From DASQVO01 sp035640715 (lineage in GTDB: Bacteria > Actinomycetota > Actinomycetes > Streptosporangiales > Streptosporangiaceae), in the NCBI GenBank assembly GCA_035640715.1, contig DASQVO010000215.1, positions 1-23,332 of the forward strand: a DNA stretch of 23,332 nt, given 5' to 3'. Position 1 is the first letter of the stretch. Every line of letters begins with the position of its first letter. The notes beneath the pieces are model-generated. The model did no database searches, was not told the DNA's origin, and worked only from the letters and a program-made list of their open reading frames with translations. The translations under genes were made by a program, and so were the position numbers. Of this stretch, positions 7,440 through 15,026 are shown piece by piece.

Positions 7440-7455
7440 TAAATTGGGAGGCACC

Positions 7456-8223
7456 GTGGGCCGGCTTGATGGCAAGGTCGCGCTGATCACCGGCGGCGCC
7501 CGGGGCATGGGCAAGTCGCACGTCCGCCACTTCGTCGCCGAAGGCGCGAAGGTGGTCTTCGGGGACGTGATCGATGACAAGGGCGAGGCCGTGGCCGCCA
7601 AGCTCGGCAAGGAGTCCTGCCGGTACGTCCATCACGACGTGACCAGCGAGGAGCAGTGGGCGGCTGCGGTCGCCACCGCGGTGGACACCTTCGGCAAGCT
7701 CGATGTGCTGGTCAACAACGCGGGCGTGCTGAAGTACGCCACAATCACCGACATGCCGCCCGCCGAGTTCCGCAGCGTCCTGGAGGTGAACGCGGTCGGC
7801 TGCTGGCTGGGCATGAAGTCGGTGATCGGGCCGATGACGGCTGCGGGTTCCGGGTCGATCGTCAACATTTCCTCGATCGAGGGCTTCGCCGGGGCGGCCG
7901 GGCTGTCGGCCTACAGCGCGAGCAAGTTCGCGGTCCGTGGCATGACCAAGGCGGCCGCCCAGGAACTCGGCCCGCTCGGGATCAGGGTCAACTCGGTGCA
8001 TCCCGGCAGCGTGCTCACCAGCATGGTCCTGGAGGCGGCCGCGACCTGGAGCGGCGCGCAGGAGACCGGCGACGGCTTCATCACGTCGATGCCGCTGGGG
8101 CGGTTCGCCGAGCCTGCCGAGATCTCCCGGCTGGTGGTGTTCCTGGCGTCCGATGAGTCGTCCTACTCCACCGGCAGCGAATTCATCGCCGACGGCGGCA
8201 TCCTGGCCGGCCCTGGCTACTGA
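7456..8223 (+). CDS. SDR-family steroid-type dehydrogenase (FabG3/20β-HSD-like)
   Basis: A 255-residue classical SDR. It shows TGGARGMG (12-19), the HHDVTSEEQW acidic-loop motif (59-68), NNAG (87-90), Ser140 in NISSIEG, and Tyr153/Lys157 in YSASK. It ends with DESSYSTGSEFIADGG. The whole layout resembles mycobacterial FabG3 (Rv2002), an NADH-dependent 3α,20β-hydroxysteroid dehydrogenase, so a ring hydroxyl/ketone substrate is plausible. The real substrate may instead be a CoA-linked steroid fragment. The GTG at 7456 is preferred to a TTG at 7435 because GGGAGG stands five bases upstream and the family N-terminus begins there; the TTG would lie inside the operator. It is the first gene of a three-gene rightward operon (23 bp to the next gene). 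Confidence 0.87.
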   Translation: MGRLDGKVALITGGARGMGKSHVRHFVAEGAKVVFGDVIDDKGEAVAAKLGKESCRYVHHDVTSEEQWAAAVATAVDTFGKLDVLVNNAGVLKYATITDMPPAEFRSVLEVNAVGCWLGMKSVIGPMTAAGSGSIVNISSIEGFAGAAGLSAYSASKFAVRGMTKAAAQELGPLGIRVNSVHPGSVLTSMVLEAAATWSGAQETGDGFITSMPLGRFAEPAEISRLVVFLASDESSYSTGSEFIADGGILAGPGY

Positions 8224-8246
8224 CGCAAAGGAGCGGGAGACACAGC

Positions 8247-9200
8247 ATGAGCGACGCACTGGCCCTGGACGGCCGGGCGGCGATCGTGACCGGCGCCGCG
8301 AACGGGCTCGGCCGGGCGGAGGCGCTCGCGCTGGCCGCGGCCGGTGCCCGGCTGGTCCTCAACGACCTGCCCGGAGACGTGCTGCAGGCAGTGGCGGACG
8401 AGATCACCGCGGCCGGCGGGCAGGCCATCGTGGCCGCCGGGGACATCGGCGAATGGGAGACCGGCCAGCGGCTGGTCGCGGCCGCGCTCGATACCTACGG
8501 GCGGCTGGACATCCTGGTCAACAATGCCGGAGTGCTCCGCGACCGGATGATCTTCTCGATGTCCGAACAGGAATGGGACCTGGTCCTGCGGGTGCACCTG
8601 CGCGGTCACTTCGTGACCACCCGTTTCGCTACCGCTTACTGGCGCGATCAGAGCAAGCAGGCGGGCGGCCCGGTCTATGGCCGGATCGTCAACACGTCGT
8701 CGGAAGCGTTCCTGCTCGGCTCCCCCGGCCAGCCCAACTACGCTGCCGCCAAGGCCGGGATCGCTGCCCTGACCGTGACCACCGCCCGCAGTTGCGGCCG
8801 GTACGGCGTGCGCGCCAACGCCATCTGCCCGCGTGCCCGCACCGCGATGACGGCGGACTTGATGGGCGGGCCGCCCGAGGGCGCGGTGGACCCGCTCGCT
8901 CCGGCGCACGTCGCGCCGCTGGTGGTCTACCTGGCCAGCCCGGCGGCGGCCGGGATCAACGGCGAGGTGTTCGTGGTGCATGGCGGCGTGGCCGCGGTGA
9001 TGGCGCCGCCAGCGATCCGGGCGGCCGTGTACGCCGCCGACCACGGCTCGGCGGACGGCATGTGGACGCTGGAGTCGGTGGCGCAGGCGCTGGGCCCGCT
9101 GTTCGCTGACGAGCCGTCCGCGGCCGGCTTCGCCTGCGAGGACACCCTCGCGCTGGCGACGGAGACCATCGGCTTCCCCGCCCCGGGCGCCACCTCATGA
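8247..9200 (+). CDS. SDR-family hydroxyacyl-CoA dehydrogenase-type protein
   Basis: A 317-residue SDR of the type related to the dehydrogenase domain of 17β-HSD4/multifunctional enzyme 2. TGAANGLG (16-23), VLNDL (37-41, the Asp favouring NAD), NNAGVLRD (92-99), Ser152 and NYAAAKAG (Tyr165, Lys169) are present. An extra ~65 residues after the usual SDR end (250-317) include MWTLESVAQAL, as in long SDRs that act on acyl-CoA esters. A 3-hydroxyacyl-CoA dehydrogenase step in side-chain or ring β-oxidation is the best guess; the substrate is not resolved. The ATG at 8247 follows GGGAGA at six bases. The stop overlaps the start of the next gene by four bases (ATGA), so the pair is translationally coupled. 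Confidence 0.83.
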   Translation: MSDALALDGRAAIVTGAANGLGRAEALALAAAGARLVLNDLPGDVLQAVADEITAAGGQAIVAAGDIGEWETGQRLVAAALDTYGRLDILVNNAGVLRDRMIFSMSEQEWDLVLRVHLRGHFVTTRFATAYWRDQSKQAGGPVYGRIVNTSSEAFLLGSPGQPNYAAAKAGIAALTVTTARSCGRYGVRANAICPRARTAMTADLMGGPPEGAVDPLAPAHVAPLVVYLASPAAAGINGEVFVVHGGVAAVMAPPAIRAAVYAADHGSADGMWTLESVAQALGPLFADEPSAAGFACEDTLALATETIGFPAPGATS

Positions 9201-9667
9201 AGCAGCGCGACCAGGTGGCGATGGCCGCTGGGGAGATCGCGGCCTTCCTGGCCGGCCACCGCAAGCTCCAGCTCGCGACGATCAACCGGGACGGGACGCC
9301 GCATCTGGTTGCGATGTACTACGTCATGCTCGGCGGGCGCATTGCGTTCTGGACCTACCGCACCTCGCAGAAGGCCCGCAACCTGGCCCGTGATCCCCGG
9401 GTGACCTGCCTGGTGGAAACCGGCGAGGAGTACTTCGACCTGTGCGGGGTGCAGGTGAACGGCATCGCGCAGCGCGTCGAGGACCCGGCCGGCGTGCTGG
9501 AGATCGGCCGGGGCGTGGCCGGCGGGCTGGCCGGGGTGCCTGCTGACGCGGTGGCGGACTACGTGGCGCACGCTGCCCGCAAGCGGGACGGCTTCATCGT
9601 GGAGCCCCGGCGCACCATCTCCTGGGACCACCGCAAACTGGCGCCAGCCCCAGCGCCAGGGGACTGA
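9197..9667 (+). CDS. Pyridoxamine 5'-phosphate oxidase-like / F420-type split-barrel flavoprotein
   Basis: A 156-residue protein with the split β-barrel flavin/F420-binding fold. ATINRDGTPHLVAMYYV (27-43) is the first barrel strand pair. FWTYRTSQKARNLARDPRVT is the phosphate-binding region, and VEPRRTISWDHRKL lies near the C-terminus. Family members bind FMN or F420 and reduce or oxidise small unsaturated molecules. Some actinobacterial relatives act as F420-dependent reductases, but FMN cannot be excluded from sequence. It is coupled to the preceding SDR (ATGA overlap at 9197-9200) and is the last gene of the three-gene unit under the KstR2-type site at 7426. That suggests a redox step on a steroid-derived intermediate. 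It converges on the aldehyde dehydrogenase gene, with a 55-bp spacer. Confidence 0.8.
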   Translation: MKQRDQVAMAAGEIAAFLAGHRKLQLATINRDGTPHLVAMYYVMLGGRIAFWTYRTSQKARNLARDPRVTCLVETGEEYFDLCGVQVNGIAQRVEDPAGVLEIGRGVAGGLAGVPADAVADYVAHAARKRDGFIVEPRRTISWDHRKLAPAPAPGD

Positions 9668-9722
9668 GCCGGATCTTCCGGGCAAGCGCCGAGTCGGCCA
9701 CCGTGATGGCGGACCCGGGGTC

Positions 9723-11234
9723 TCACATCATTTCGTTGGTGAACGGCAGCAGGACGGTTTTCAGCTCGGTGTAAGACTCGACGGCGGCCCGCCCGCCTTC
9801 CCGGCCGAGGCCGGACTGCCGGTAACCGCCGAACGCGGCGTGCGGCTCCACCTGGTAGCCGTTGATGCCGATGGTGCCGGCCCGGATCGCCTTGGCCATC
9901 CGCATCGTCCGCCGCACGTCGGTGGTCCAGACGGTGGCCGACAGCCCGTAGTCGGTGTCGTTGGCGATCCGCACCGCCTCGTCCTCGCCGGTGAACGGGA
10001 TCACCGCCAGCACCGGGCCGAAGATCTCCTCCCGGGCGATGGTCATGTCGTTGGACACATCGGTGAACAGGGTCGGCGCGACGAAGTTGCCCGCCGCCAG
10101 GTCGCCGTCGCCGCGGGTGCCGCCCAGCACCAGCCGCGCCCCCTCGTCCCGGCCGCGGGAGATCAGCCCGAGCACCCGGTCCAGCTGGCGGGAGCTGATC
10201 AGCGGCGCCGAGGTGGTGGCCGGGTCGAAGGGGTCGCCGTAGCTGACCATCCCGGCGACCATCTCCGCCATCGCGATGAACTCGTCGTGCACGTCCCGGT
10301 GCACCAGCGCCCGGGTCTGCGCCACGCAGGCCTGCCCGGACACCCCCAGGGTGACCGTGCCCACGGTCACCGCGGCCGCCGTGCTCACGTCCGCATCGGC
10401 GAACACGATCGACGGGCTCTTGCCGCCGAGTTCCAGGCTGACCCGCTTGCACCCGTCAGCCGCAGCGATCTGGATCTTCCTGCCCACGGCCCGGCTGCCG
10501 GTGAACGAGAGCTTGTCCAGCATCGGGTGCGTGATCAGCGCATCGCCGGCCGGCTCACCCGGCCCGGTGACGATATTCAGCACACCGGGCGGCAGGCCGC
10601 TCTCCTCGGCGATGAGCCTGGCCAGCCGTAGCACCGAGAACGTGCCGTACTCCGACGGCTTGAGCACGATGGTGCAGCCGGCGGCCAGGGCCGGTGCGAC
10701 CTTCTGGGCGAACAGCATCAGCGGCGCGTTCCAGGGGATCACGGCGCCCACCACGCCGATCGGCTCGCGCAGCGTGAAGACCATATGATCGCCGCCCTGA
10801 TACGGCGGCAGGGTCTCGCCGGCCAGTTTGTCCACCCAGCCCGCGTGATGGTCGAACACGTCGGCCACGAACGCGGCGGAGGTCGCATAAACCTGGCCGA
10901 ACGACAGCGGCACGCCGTTGTCCAGCGCCTGCACCCGCAGCAGTTCATCCCCATGCTCGCGCACCAGGTCAGCGATCCGCCGCAGCACCCGCACCCGCTC
11001 GCTGGCGCGGGCCCGCGGCCACGGCCCCTCGTCGAACGCCCTGCGCGCCGCGCGGACCGCCCGGTCCACGTCCTGCGGCCCGGCGATGGGGAACGAGGCA
11101 ACGTGCTCCCCGGTGGCGGGATGGGTGTGTGCCCAGCTTTCGCCGGACCCGGCGGCAGCCCACTCCCCGTCGATCAGCAAGAGGCCGTCACTGACGCTCA
11201 GTTCGTCGCGGTACGGCTTGATGGATGCGACCAT
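9723..11234 (-). CDS. Aldehyde dehydrogenase family protein
   Basis: A 503-residue NAD(P)-dependent aldehyde dehydrogenase of full length. Catalytic and binding residues are present: Asn169 (IPWNAPL), the cofactor loop LKPSE (191-195), FTGSRAVG (244-251), Glu268 (SLELGGKSP), Cys303 (SGQACVAQTR) and EEIFGP (402-407). No N-terminal signal is seen, so it is cytoplasmic. The ATG at 11234 lies 15 bp from a perfect KstR-type operator on a spacer shared with the rightward fadE26-fadE27 genes. This supports a role in sterol side-chain breakdown. Possible jobs are oxidation of the C26 aldehyde left by side-chain P450 hydroxylation, or of a small aldehyde from later steps. Alternatively it is a general aldehyde detoxifier co-opted into the regulon. 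Function is certain at family level only. Confidence 0.9.
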   Translation of the reverse strand: MVASIKPYRDELSVSDGLLLIDGEWAAAGSGESWAHTHPATGEHVASFPIAGPQDVDRAVRAARRAFDEGPWPRARASERVRVLRRIADLVREHGDELLRVQALDNGVPLSFGQVYATSAAFVADVFDHHAGWVDKLAGETLPPYQGGDHMVFTLREPIGVVGAVIPWNAPLMLFAQKVAPALAAGCTIVLKPSEYGTFSVLRLARLIAEESGLPPGVLNIVTGPGEPAGDALITHPMLDKLSFTGSRAVGRKIQIAAADGCKRVSLELGGKSPSIVFADADVSTAAAVTVGTVTLGVSGQACVAQTRALVHRDVHDEFIAMAEMVAGMVSYGDPFDPATTSAPLISSRQLDRVLGLISRGRDEGARLVLGGTRGDGDLAAGNFVAPTLFTDVSNDMTIAREEIFGPVLAVIPFTGEDEAVRIANDTDYGLSATVWTTDVRRTMRMAKAIRAGTIGINGYQVEPHAAFGGYRQSGLGREGGRAAVESYTELKTVLLPFTNEMM

Positions 11235-11249
11235 TGGCGAGCCCCTTAG

Positions 11250-11263
11250 TAGAACACGTTCTA
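11250..11263. promoter_or_regulatory. KstR-type operator upstream of the aldehyde dehydrogenase
   Basis: TAGAACACGTTCTA is a perfect match to TnnAACnnGTTnnA, palindromic apart from the central AC. It is the exact reverse complement of the site at 11357-11370, so each divergent gene carries the same operator in its own orientation. It lies 15 bp before the ATG at 11234. Confidence 0.78.
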
Positions 11264-11356
11264 TTCGCTCCGAGCGTACACCGGGCCCTGCGCCGACGCC
11301 AGGAAAGTCCGGTGACGAACGTCTCGGCTACCGGGGTTCCTCTCGGTTAGACTGTG

Positions 11357-11370
11357 TAGAACGTGTTCTA
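11357..11370. promoter_or_regulatory. KstR-type operator upstream of fadE26
   Basis: TAGAACGTGTTCTA is a perfect match to TnnAACnnGTTnnA, 21 bp before the fadE26-like ATG. A possible -10 (TAGACT, 11348-11353) abuts it on the left, so bound repressor would cover the start of transcription. In mycobacteria fadE26-fadE27 belong to the KstR regulon, so gene identity and site class agree. Confidence 0.8.
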
Positions 11371-11391
11371 GCTAAGCGCCGGGAAGGGCCG

Positions 11392-12561
11392 ATGCACCTC
11401 ACCTACACGCCTGAGCAGGAACAGCTCCGCCAGCAGCTGAAGGGCTATTTCGCCGGCCTGATGACACCGGAGGTCCGTGCGGCGCTGCAGGGCGGCGACT
11501 ACGGGGACGGGCAGGCCTACCGGGAGGTGGTCCGGCAGCTCGGCCGCGACGGCTGGCTGGCCCTCAACTGGCCGGCCGAGTACGGCGGGCATGAGGCGCC
11601 CATGATGGACCAGCTCATCTTCCTGGACGAGGCGGCCACCGCCGGGGTGCCGGTCCCGTTCCTGACCATCAACACGGTGGGCCCGACCATCATGCGGTTC
11701 GGCACCGCCGAGCAGAAGGCGTACTACCTGCCCCGGATCGCCGCGGGCGAGATCCACTTCGCCATCGGCTACTCCGAGCCTGAGGCAGGCACCGACCTGG
11801 CGTCCCTGCGGACCCGCGCCGTCCGGGACGGCGACAGCTACGTCATCAACGGCCAGAAGATGTGGACCAGCCTGATCCAGTACGCGGACTACGTCTGGCT
11901 GGCCTGCCGCACCGACCCGGAAGCGCCCCGGCACAAGGGCCTGTCCATCCTCATCGTCCCGACCAGCTCGCCGGGCTTCTCCTGGACGCCGGTGCACACC
12001 GTGGCCGGCCCCACGACCAGCGCCACCTACTACTCCGACGTCCAGGTGCCGGTCTCCGCCCTGGTCGGCGCGGAGAACCAGGGCTGGCCGCTGATCACCA
12101 ACCAGCTCAACCACGAGCGGGTGGCGCTTACCTCCGCCGCCCCGATCCTGACGGCGCTGCGCGAGGTGACCGAGTGGGCCCGCGCCACCAAGCTGGCCAG
12201 CGGCCAGCGGATCATCGACGCCGAATGGGTGCAGCTCAACCTGGCCCGGGTGCACGCCAGGGCGGAGTTCCTGAAACTGGTCAACTGGCGGATCGCGACG
12301 GAGGCCGGGGTCGGCCCGGCGGCGGCCTCGGCCACCAAGGTATTCGGCACCGAGTTCGCCACCGAGGCTTACCGGCTGCTGATGGAGGTGCTCGGCGCCA
12401 GCGCGCAGGTGCGCGACGGGTCCCCCGGGGCGGTGCTGGCCGGGCGGATCGAGCGGATGCACCGCTCGGCGCTGATCCTGACCTTCGGCGGCGGTACCAA
12501 CGAGGTGCAGCGCGACATCATCGCCGCCGCCGCCCTCGGCCTGCCCATCACCCGGAGGTGA
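11392..12561 (+). CDS. fadE26: Acyl-CoA dehydrogenase FadE26-like (ChsE4-type, catalytic subunit)
   Basis: A 389-residue acyl-CoA dehydrogenase. Flavin/substrate motifs are GYSEPEAGTDLASLRT (126-141) and NGQKMWTSLIQYADYVW (153-169). Glu242 in NQLNHERVAL sits where the catalytic base of ChsE4 is found. The C-terminal FAD-binding FGGGTNEVQRDIIA (365-378) is intact. The protein closely resembles mycobacterial FadE26. That enzyme pairs with FadE27 in an α2β2 heterotetramer that desaturates steroid side-chain acyl-CoA (3-oxo-cholest-4-en-26-oyl-CoA and shorter chains). The ATG at 11392 follows GGGAAGGG; an open frame reaching back to 10918 is an artefact antisense to the aldehyde dehydrogenase. 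The stop is five bases before the start of the partner gene. The KstR-type operator upstream fits. Confidence 0.92.
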   Translation: MHLTYTPEQEQLRQQLKGYFAGLMTPEVRAALQGGDYGDGQAYREVVRQLGRDGWLALNWPAEYGGHEAPMMDQLIFLDEAATAGVPVPFLTINTVGPTIMRFGTAEQKAYYLPRIAAGEIHFAIGYSEPEAGTDLASLRTRAVRDGDSYVINGQKMWTSLIQYADYVWLACRTDPEAPRHKGLSILIVPTSSPGFSWTPVHTVAGPTTSATYYSDVQVPVSALVGAENQGWPLITNQLNHERVALTSAAPILTALREVTEWARATKLASGQRIIDAEWVQLNLARVHARAEFLKLVNWRIATEAGVGPAAASATKVFGTEFATEAYRLLMEVLGASAQVRDGSPGAVLAGRIERMHRSALILTFGGGTNEVQRDIIAAAALGLPITRR

Positions 12562-12566
12562 CAGAC

Positions 12567-13712
12567 GTGGACTTCACCGAGAACGAGAACCAGGCCGAGC
12601 TCGCCGCCCTCAGCCGCAAGATCCTGACCGAGCGGGTCACGCCGCAGCGGCTGCGGGAGGCCGAGGCGGGCGGCGACCGGTTCGATCCGGCGCTGTGGGC
12701 CGACCTGGCCGGGGCAGGCATCCTGGCCGCCGCCCTGCCCGAATCACTGGGCGGGGCCGGGCTGGGCCTGCTCGAGCAATGCTCGGTCCTCATCGAGCTG
12801 GGCCGCGCCGTGGCGCCCGTCCCCTACCTCGCCTCGATCGTGCTCGGCGCTGGCGCGATCGCCAGGTTCGGTACCGCGGAGCAGCAGCGCCGGTGGGCCG
12901 CGCCCGCGGGCCGCGGCGAGCTGATCCTGACCACGGCCCTGGCCGAGGAGGAGGGCGACGACCCGGCGGCGCCCTCGGCTCGCGCCGAGCCGGTGAAGGG
13001 GGACAGTGAAGGGGGAATGGGAATGCCGGCGGGGGGTGGGGGCTGGCTGCTGTCCGGGGTGAAGACCACGGTGCCTGCCGCCCCGCTGGCGGCGCTGATG
13101 CTGGTGCCGGCGGCGGCTCCGGAAGGGGTCACCGTGTTCCTGGTCGAGCCGGGCGATGCGGGTGTCACGGTGGAGCGGCAGCAGCTCACCAGCGGCGACA
13201 GCGCCGGGCGGGTGGTGCTGGACGGCGTGCGCGTCGGCGATGACCGGGTGCTGGGCGGCAGGGCGGTCGCGGGCTGGCTGGTGGCGGCCGGCACGGTGGG
13301 GCTGTGCGCGCTGCAGGCCGGGGTGGCCGGGCGGGCGCTGGAGCTGACCGCGGAGTATGCCCGCACCCGGGTGCAGTTCGGCAGGCCGATCGGCGGATTC
13401 CAGGCGGTGGCGCAGCGGCTCGCCGACGCCTACATCGACGTGGAGGCGATCCGCCTGACCATGTGGCAGGCCGCCTGGCGGCTATCGGAAGGCCTGCCGT
13501 GCGGCACCGAGGTCGCCACCGCCAAATTCTGGGCCGCCGACGCGGGCCACCGGATCGCACACACCGCGGTGCACGTACACGGCGGGGTAGGCATCGACCT
13601 GGAGTACCCGCTGCACCGCTACTTCGTGGCGGCCAAGCATAACGAGTTCGCGCTCGGCAGCGCCACCGCCCAGCTGCGCCGCATCGGCGCGGCCCTGGCC
13701 AGGTCCGGCTGA
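12567..13712 (+). CDS. fadE27: Acyl-CoA dehydrogenase FadE27-like (ChsE5-type, partner subunit)
   Basis: A 381-residue acyl-CoA dehydrogenase family protein that would pair with the preceding subunit. It starts MDFTENENQAEL and contains LPESLGGAGLGLLEQ (57-71), EYARTRVQFGRPIGGFQAV (263-281), VHVHGGVGIDLEYPLHRYF (335-353) and FALGSATAQLRRIG (361-374), as in FadE27. The usual catalytic Glu and the NGxK(M/V)W motif are replaced, as expected for the non-catalytic half of an α2β2 enzyme. GTG 12567 is preferred to GTG 12558, because GGAGGTG (12554-12560) is six bases before the former and overlaps the latter. Residues ~131-158 form a Gly/Pro/Ala/Glu-rich stretch encoded by G-runs. It is about 15-17 residues longer than I recall in FadE27 and probably a surface-loop insertion. 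Confidence 0.9.
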   Translation: MDFTENENQAELAALSRKILTERVTPQRLREAEAGGDRFDPALWADLAGAGILAAALPESLGGAGLGLLEQCSVLIELGRAVAPVPYLASIVLGAGAIARFGTAEQQRRWAAPAGRGELILTTALAEEEGDDPAAPSARAEPVKGDSEGGMGMPAGGGGWLLSGVKTTVPAAPLAALMLVPAAAPEGVTVFLVEPGDAGVTVERQQLTSGDSAGRVVLDGVRVGDDRVLGGRAVAGWLVAAGTVGLCALQAGVAGRALELTAEYARTRVQFGRPIGGFQAVAQRLADAYIDVEAIRLTMWQAAWRLSEGLPCGTEVATAKFWAADAGHRIAHTAVHVHGGVGIDLEYPLHRYFVAAKHNEFALGSATAQLRRIGAALARSG

Positions 13713-13726
13713 CCGGGCACGCGCCT

Positions 13727-13742
13727 GGGCCTCCTCAGGCCC
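13727..13742. terminator. Short hairpin between fadE27 and the thiolase gene
   Basis: GGGCCT-CCTC-AGGCCC forms a perfect six-base-pair stem with a four-base loop 15 bp after the fadE27-like stop. There is no T-tract. It may weaken read-through into the thiolase gene, but it is short and could be chance in such GC-rich DNA. Confidence 0.25.
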
Positions 13743-13777
13743 GATCATCTATCCGGACGATTGGCGGAATGAGGATC

Positions 13778-14929
13778 ATGGCAGAGGCTTATATAGCTGG
13801 TGCTGTTCGTACCCCGGTGGGCAAGCGGGGCGGGGCGCTGGCCGGGGTGCATCCCGCTGACCTGGGCGCGGCTGCGCTGTCAGCGCTGGTGCGGCGGACC
13901 GGGATCGACCCGGGGGCGGTGGAGGATGTGATCTTCGGCTGCGTGGATACGGTCGGCCCGCAGGCCGGTGACATCGCACGGACCGCATGGCTGGCGGCGG
14001 GCCTGCCCGATCACGTACCGGGCACCACCGTGGACCGGCAGTGCGGGTCCTCCCAGCAGGCAATCCACTTCGCCGCGCAGGCGGTGGGCAGCGGCACCGC
14101 GGATGTGATCGTGGCCGGCGGGGTGCAGAACATGAGCGCGGTGCCGATCGCCTACGCGATGACCGCCGGTCAGGCGCTGGGCTTTGCTGACCCGTTCAGC
14201 GGCTCGGCGGGCTGGCGGCAGCGGTACGGGGAGCAGGAAGTGTCCCAGTTCCGCGCCGCGGAGATGATCGCGGAGAAGTGGTCGCTCACCCGGGAGGCGA
14301 TGGAGGAGTTCGCCGCCGGTTCGCACGAGCGGGCGCTGGTCGCCCGCGCGGAGGGGCGGTTTGACCGGGAGATCGAGCCTGCGTTCGGGCTGGCCATAGA
14401 CGAGGGGCCGCGCGAGCCCAACTGGGAGAAGATCCGCTCGCTGCCGCCGCTGACCGAGGGCGGGCGGCTGACCGCCGCGGTCTCCAGCCAGATCTCCGAC
14501 GCCGCGGCCGCGCTGCTGATCGTCAGCGAGCGCGGTCTGCGTGCCTGCGGGCTCACCCCCCGGGCCCGTATCCGTCACCTGTCGGTGCGCGGCGCCGACC
14601 CGGTCTGGATGCTGACCGCGCCGATCCCCGCCACCGCGCACGCGCTGGCCAGGGCCGGGCTGGACATCGGCGACATCGACCTCATCGAGATCAACGAGGC
14701 GTTCGCTTCGGTGGTACTGGCCTGGCTGGCCGAGACCGGCGCCGACCCGGCGCGGGTGAACGTCAACGGCGGCGCGATCGCGCTCGGCCACCCGCTCGGC
14801 GCCACCGGAGCCCGGCTGATGACCACCCTGCTGCACGAACTGGAGCGCACCGGCGGCCGGTACGGCCTGCAGACCATGTGCGAGGGGGGCGGCCAGGCCA
14901 ACGTCACCATCATCGAACGGCTCGGCTGA
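13778..14929 (+). CDS. fadA6: Thiolase, FadA6-like (acetyl-CoA acyltransferase)
   Basis: A 383-residue thiolase that would cleave a 3-oxoacyl-CoA with free CoA. All catalytic elements are present: nucleophile Cys89 (VDRQCGSSQQ), NEAF (306-309), His338 (GGAIALGHPLGATGAR) and Cys368 (MCEGGGQANVTII). The opening AVRTPVGKRGGALAGVHP, VIVAGGVQNMS and LQTMCEGGG segments are closer to mycobacterial FadA6 (KstR2 regulon, ring C/D degradation) than to the side-chain thiolase FadA5. The ATG at 13778 is chosen over 13769, because it matches the family N-terminus and GGCGGAA stands eight bases upstream. It follows fadE27 by 65 bp with no KstR2-type site seen in that gap, so it is probably read from the fadE26 promoter. 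That would put a ring-degradation thiolase in a KstR-type unit. It converges on the minus-strand acyl-CoA dehydrogenase operon. Confidence 0.9.
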   Translation: MAEAYIAGAVRTPVGKRGGALAGVHPADLGAAALSALVRRTGIDPGAVEDVIFGCVDTVGPQAGDIARTAWLAAGLPDHVPGTTVDRQCGSSQQAIHFAAQAVGSGTADVIVAGGVQNMSAVPIAYAMTAGQALGFADPFSGSAGWRQRYGEQEVSQFRAAEMIAEKWSLTREAMEEFAAGSHERALVARAEGRFDREIEPAFGLAIDEGPREPNWEKIRSLPPLTEGGRLTAAVSSQISDAAAALLIVSERGLRACGLTPRARIRHLSVRGADPVWMLTAPIPATAHALARAGLDIGDIDLIEINEAFASVVLAWLAETGADPARVNVNGGAIALGHPLGATGARLMTTLLHELERTGGRYGLQTMCEGGGQANVTIIERLG

Positions 14930-14931
14930 AC

Positions 14932-14979
14932 GGGAGCCATGCTTGCTCCGGCGGGCGGGAGCCATGCCCGCTCCGGCGG
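14932..14979. repeat. Two 23-nt direct repeats, each able to form a small hairpin
   Basis: Copies at 14932-14954 and 14957-14979 agree at 21 of 23 positions and repeat with a period of 25. Each contains GGAGC and GCTCC separated by seven bases, so each can fold into a five-base-pair stem. They begin just after the thiolase stop. They may assist termination, or be a duplicated intergenic palindrome. Confidence 0.6.
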
Positions 14980-15026
14980 CGCTTGTTGCGCTGCGTTATA
15001 TGCCTCGTTCTTTGTCCTGCGTGGCT

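Noticed and set aside
5770..8259. 829-codon open frame on the minus strand covering fadD3 and its upstream region
   Set aside because: The part beyond 7317 is antisense to the SDR gene at 7456-8223, contains the operator spacer, and has no domain. The true start is the ATG at 7317 with a good ribosome-binding site.
9669..9681. CCGGA-TCT-TCCGG hairpin between the split-barrel and aldehyde dehydrogenase genes
   Set aside because: A five-base-pair stem is too short to call a terminator in such GC-rich sequence.
10918..11391. Upstream extension of the fadE26-like frame
   Set aside because: It runs antisense through the aldehyde dehydrogenase start and across both KstR-type sites; family N-terminus and ribosome-binding site place the start at 11392.
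11862..12566. Extension of the fadE27-like frame back into fadE26 (616-codon open frame)
   Set aside because: It reads fadE26 out of frame, giving Arg/Pro/Gly-rich nonsense; GGAGGTG before GTG 12567 marks the real start.
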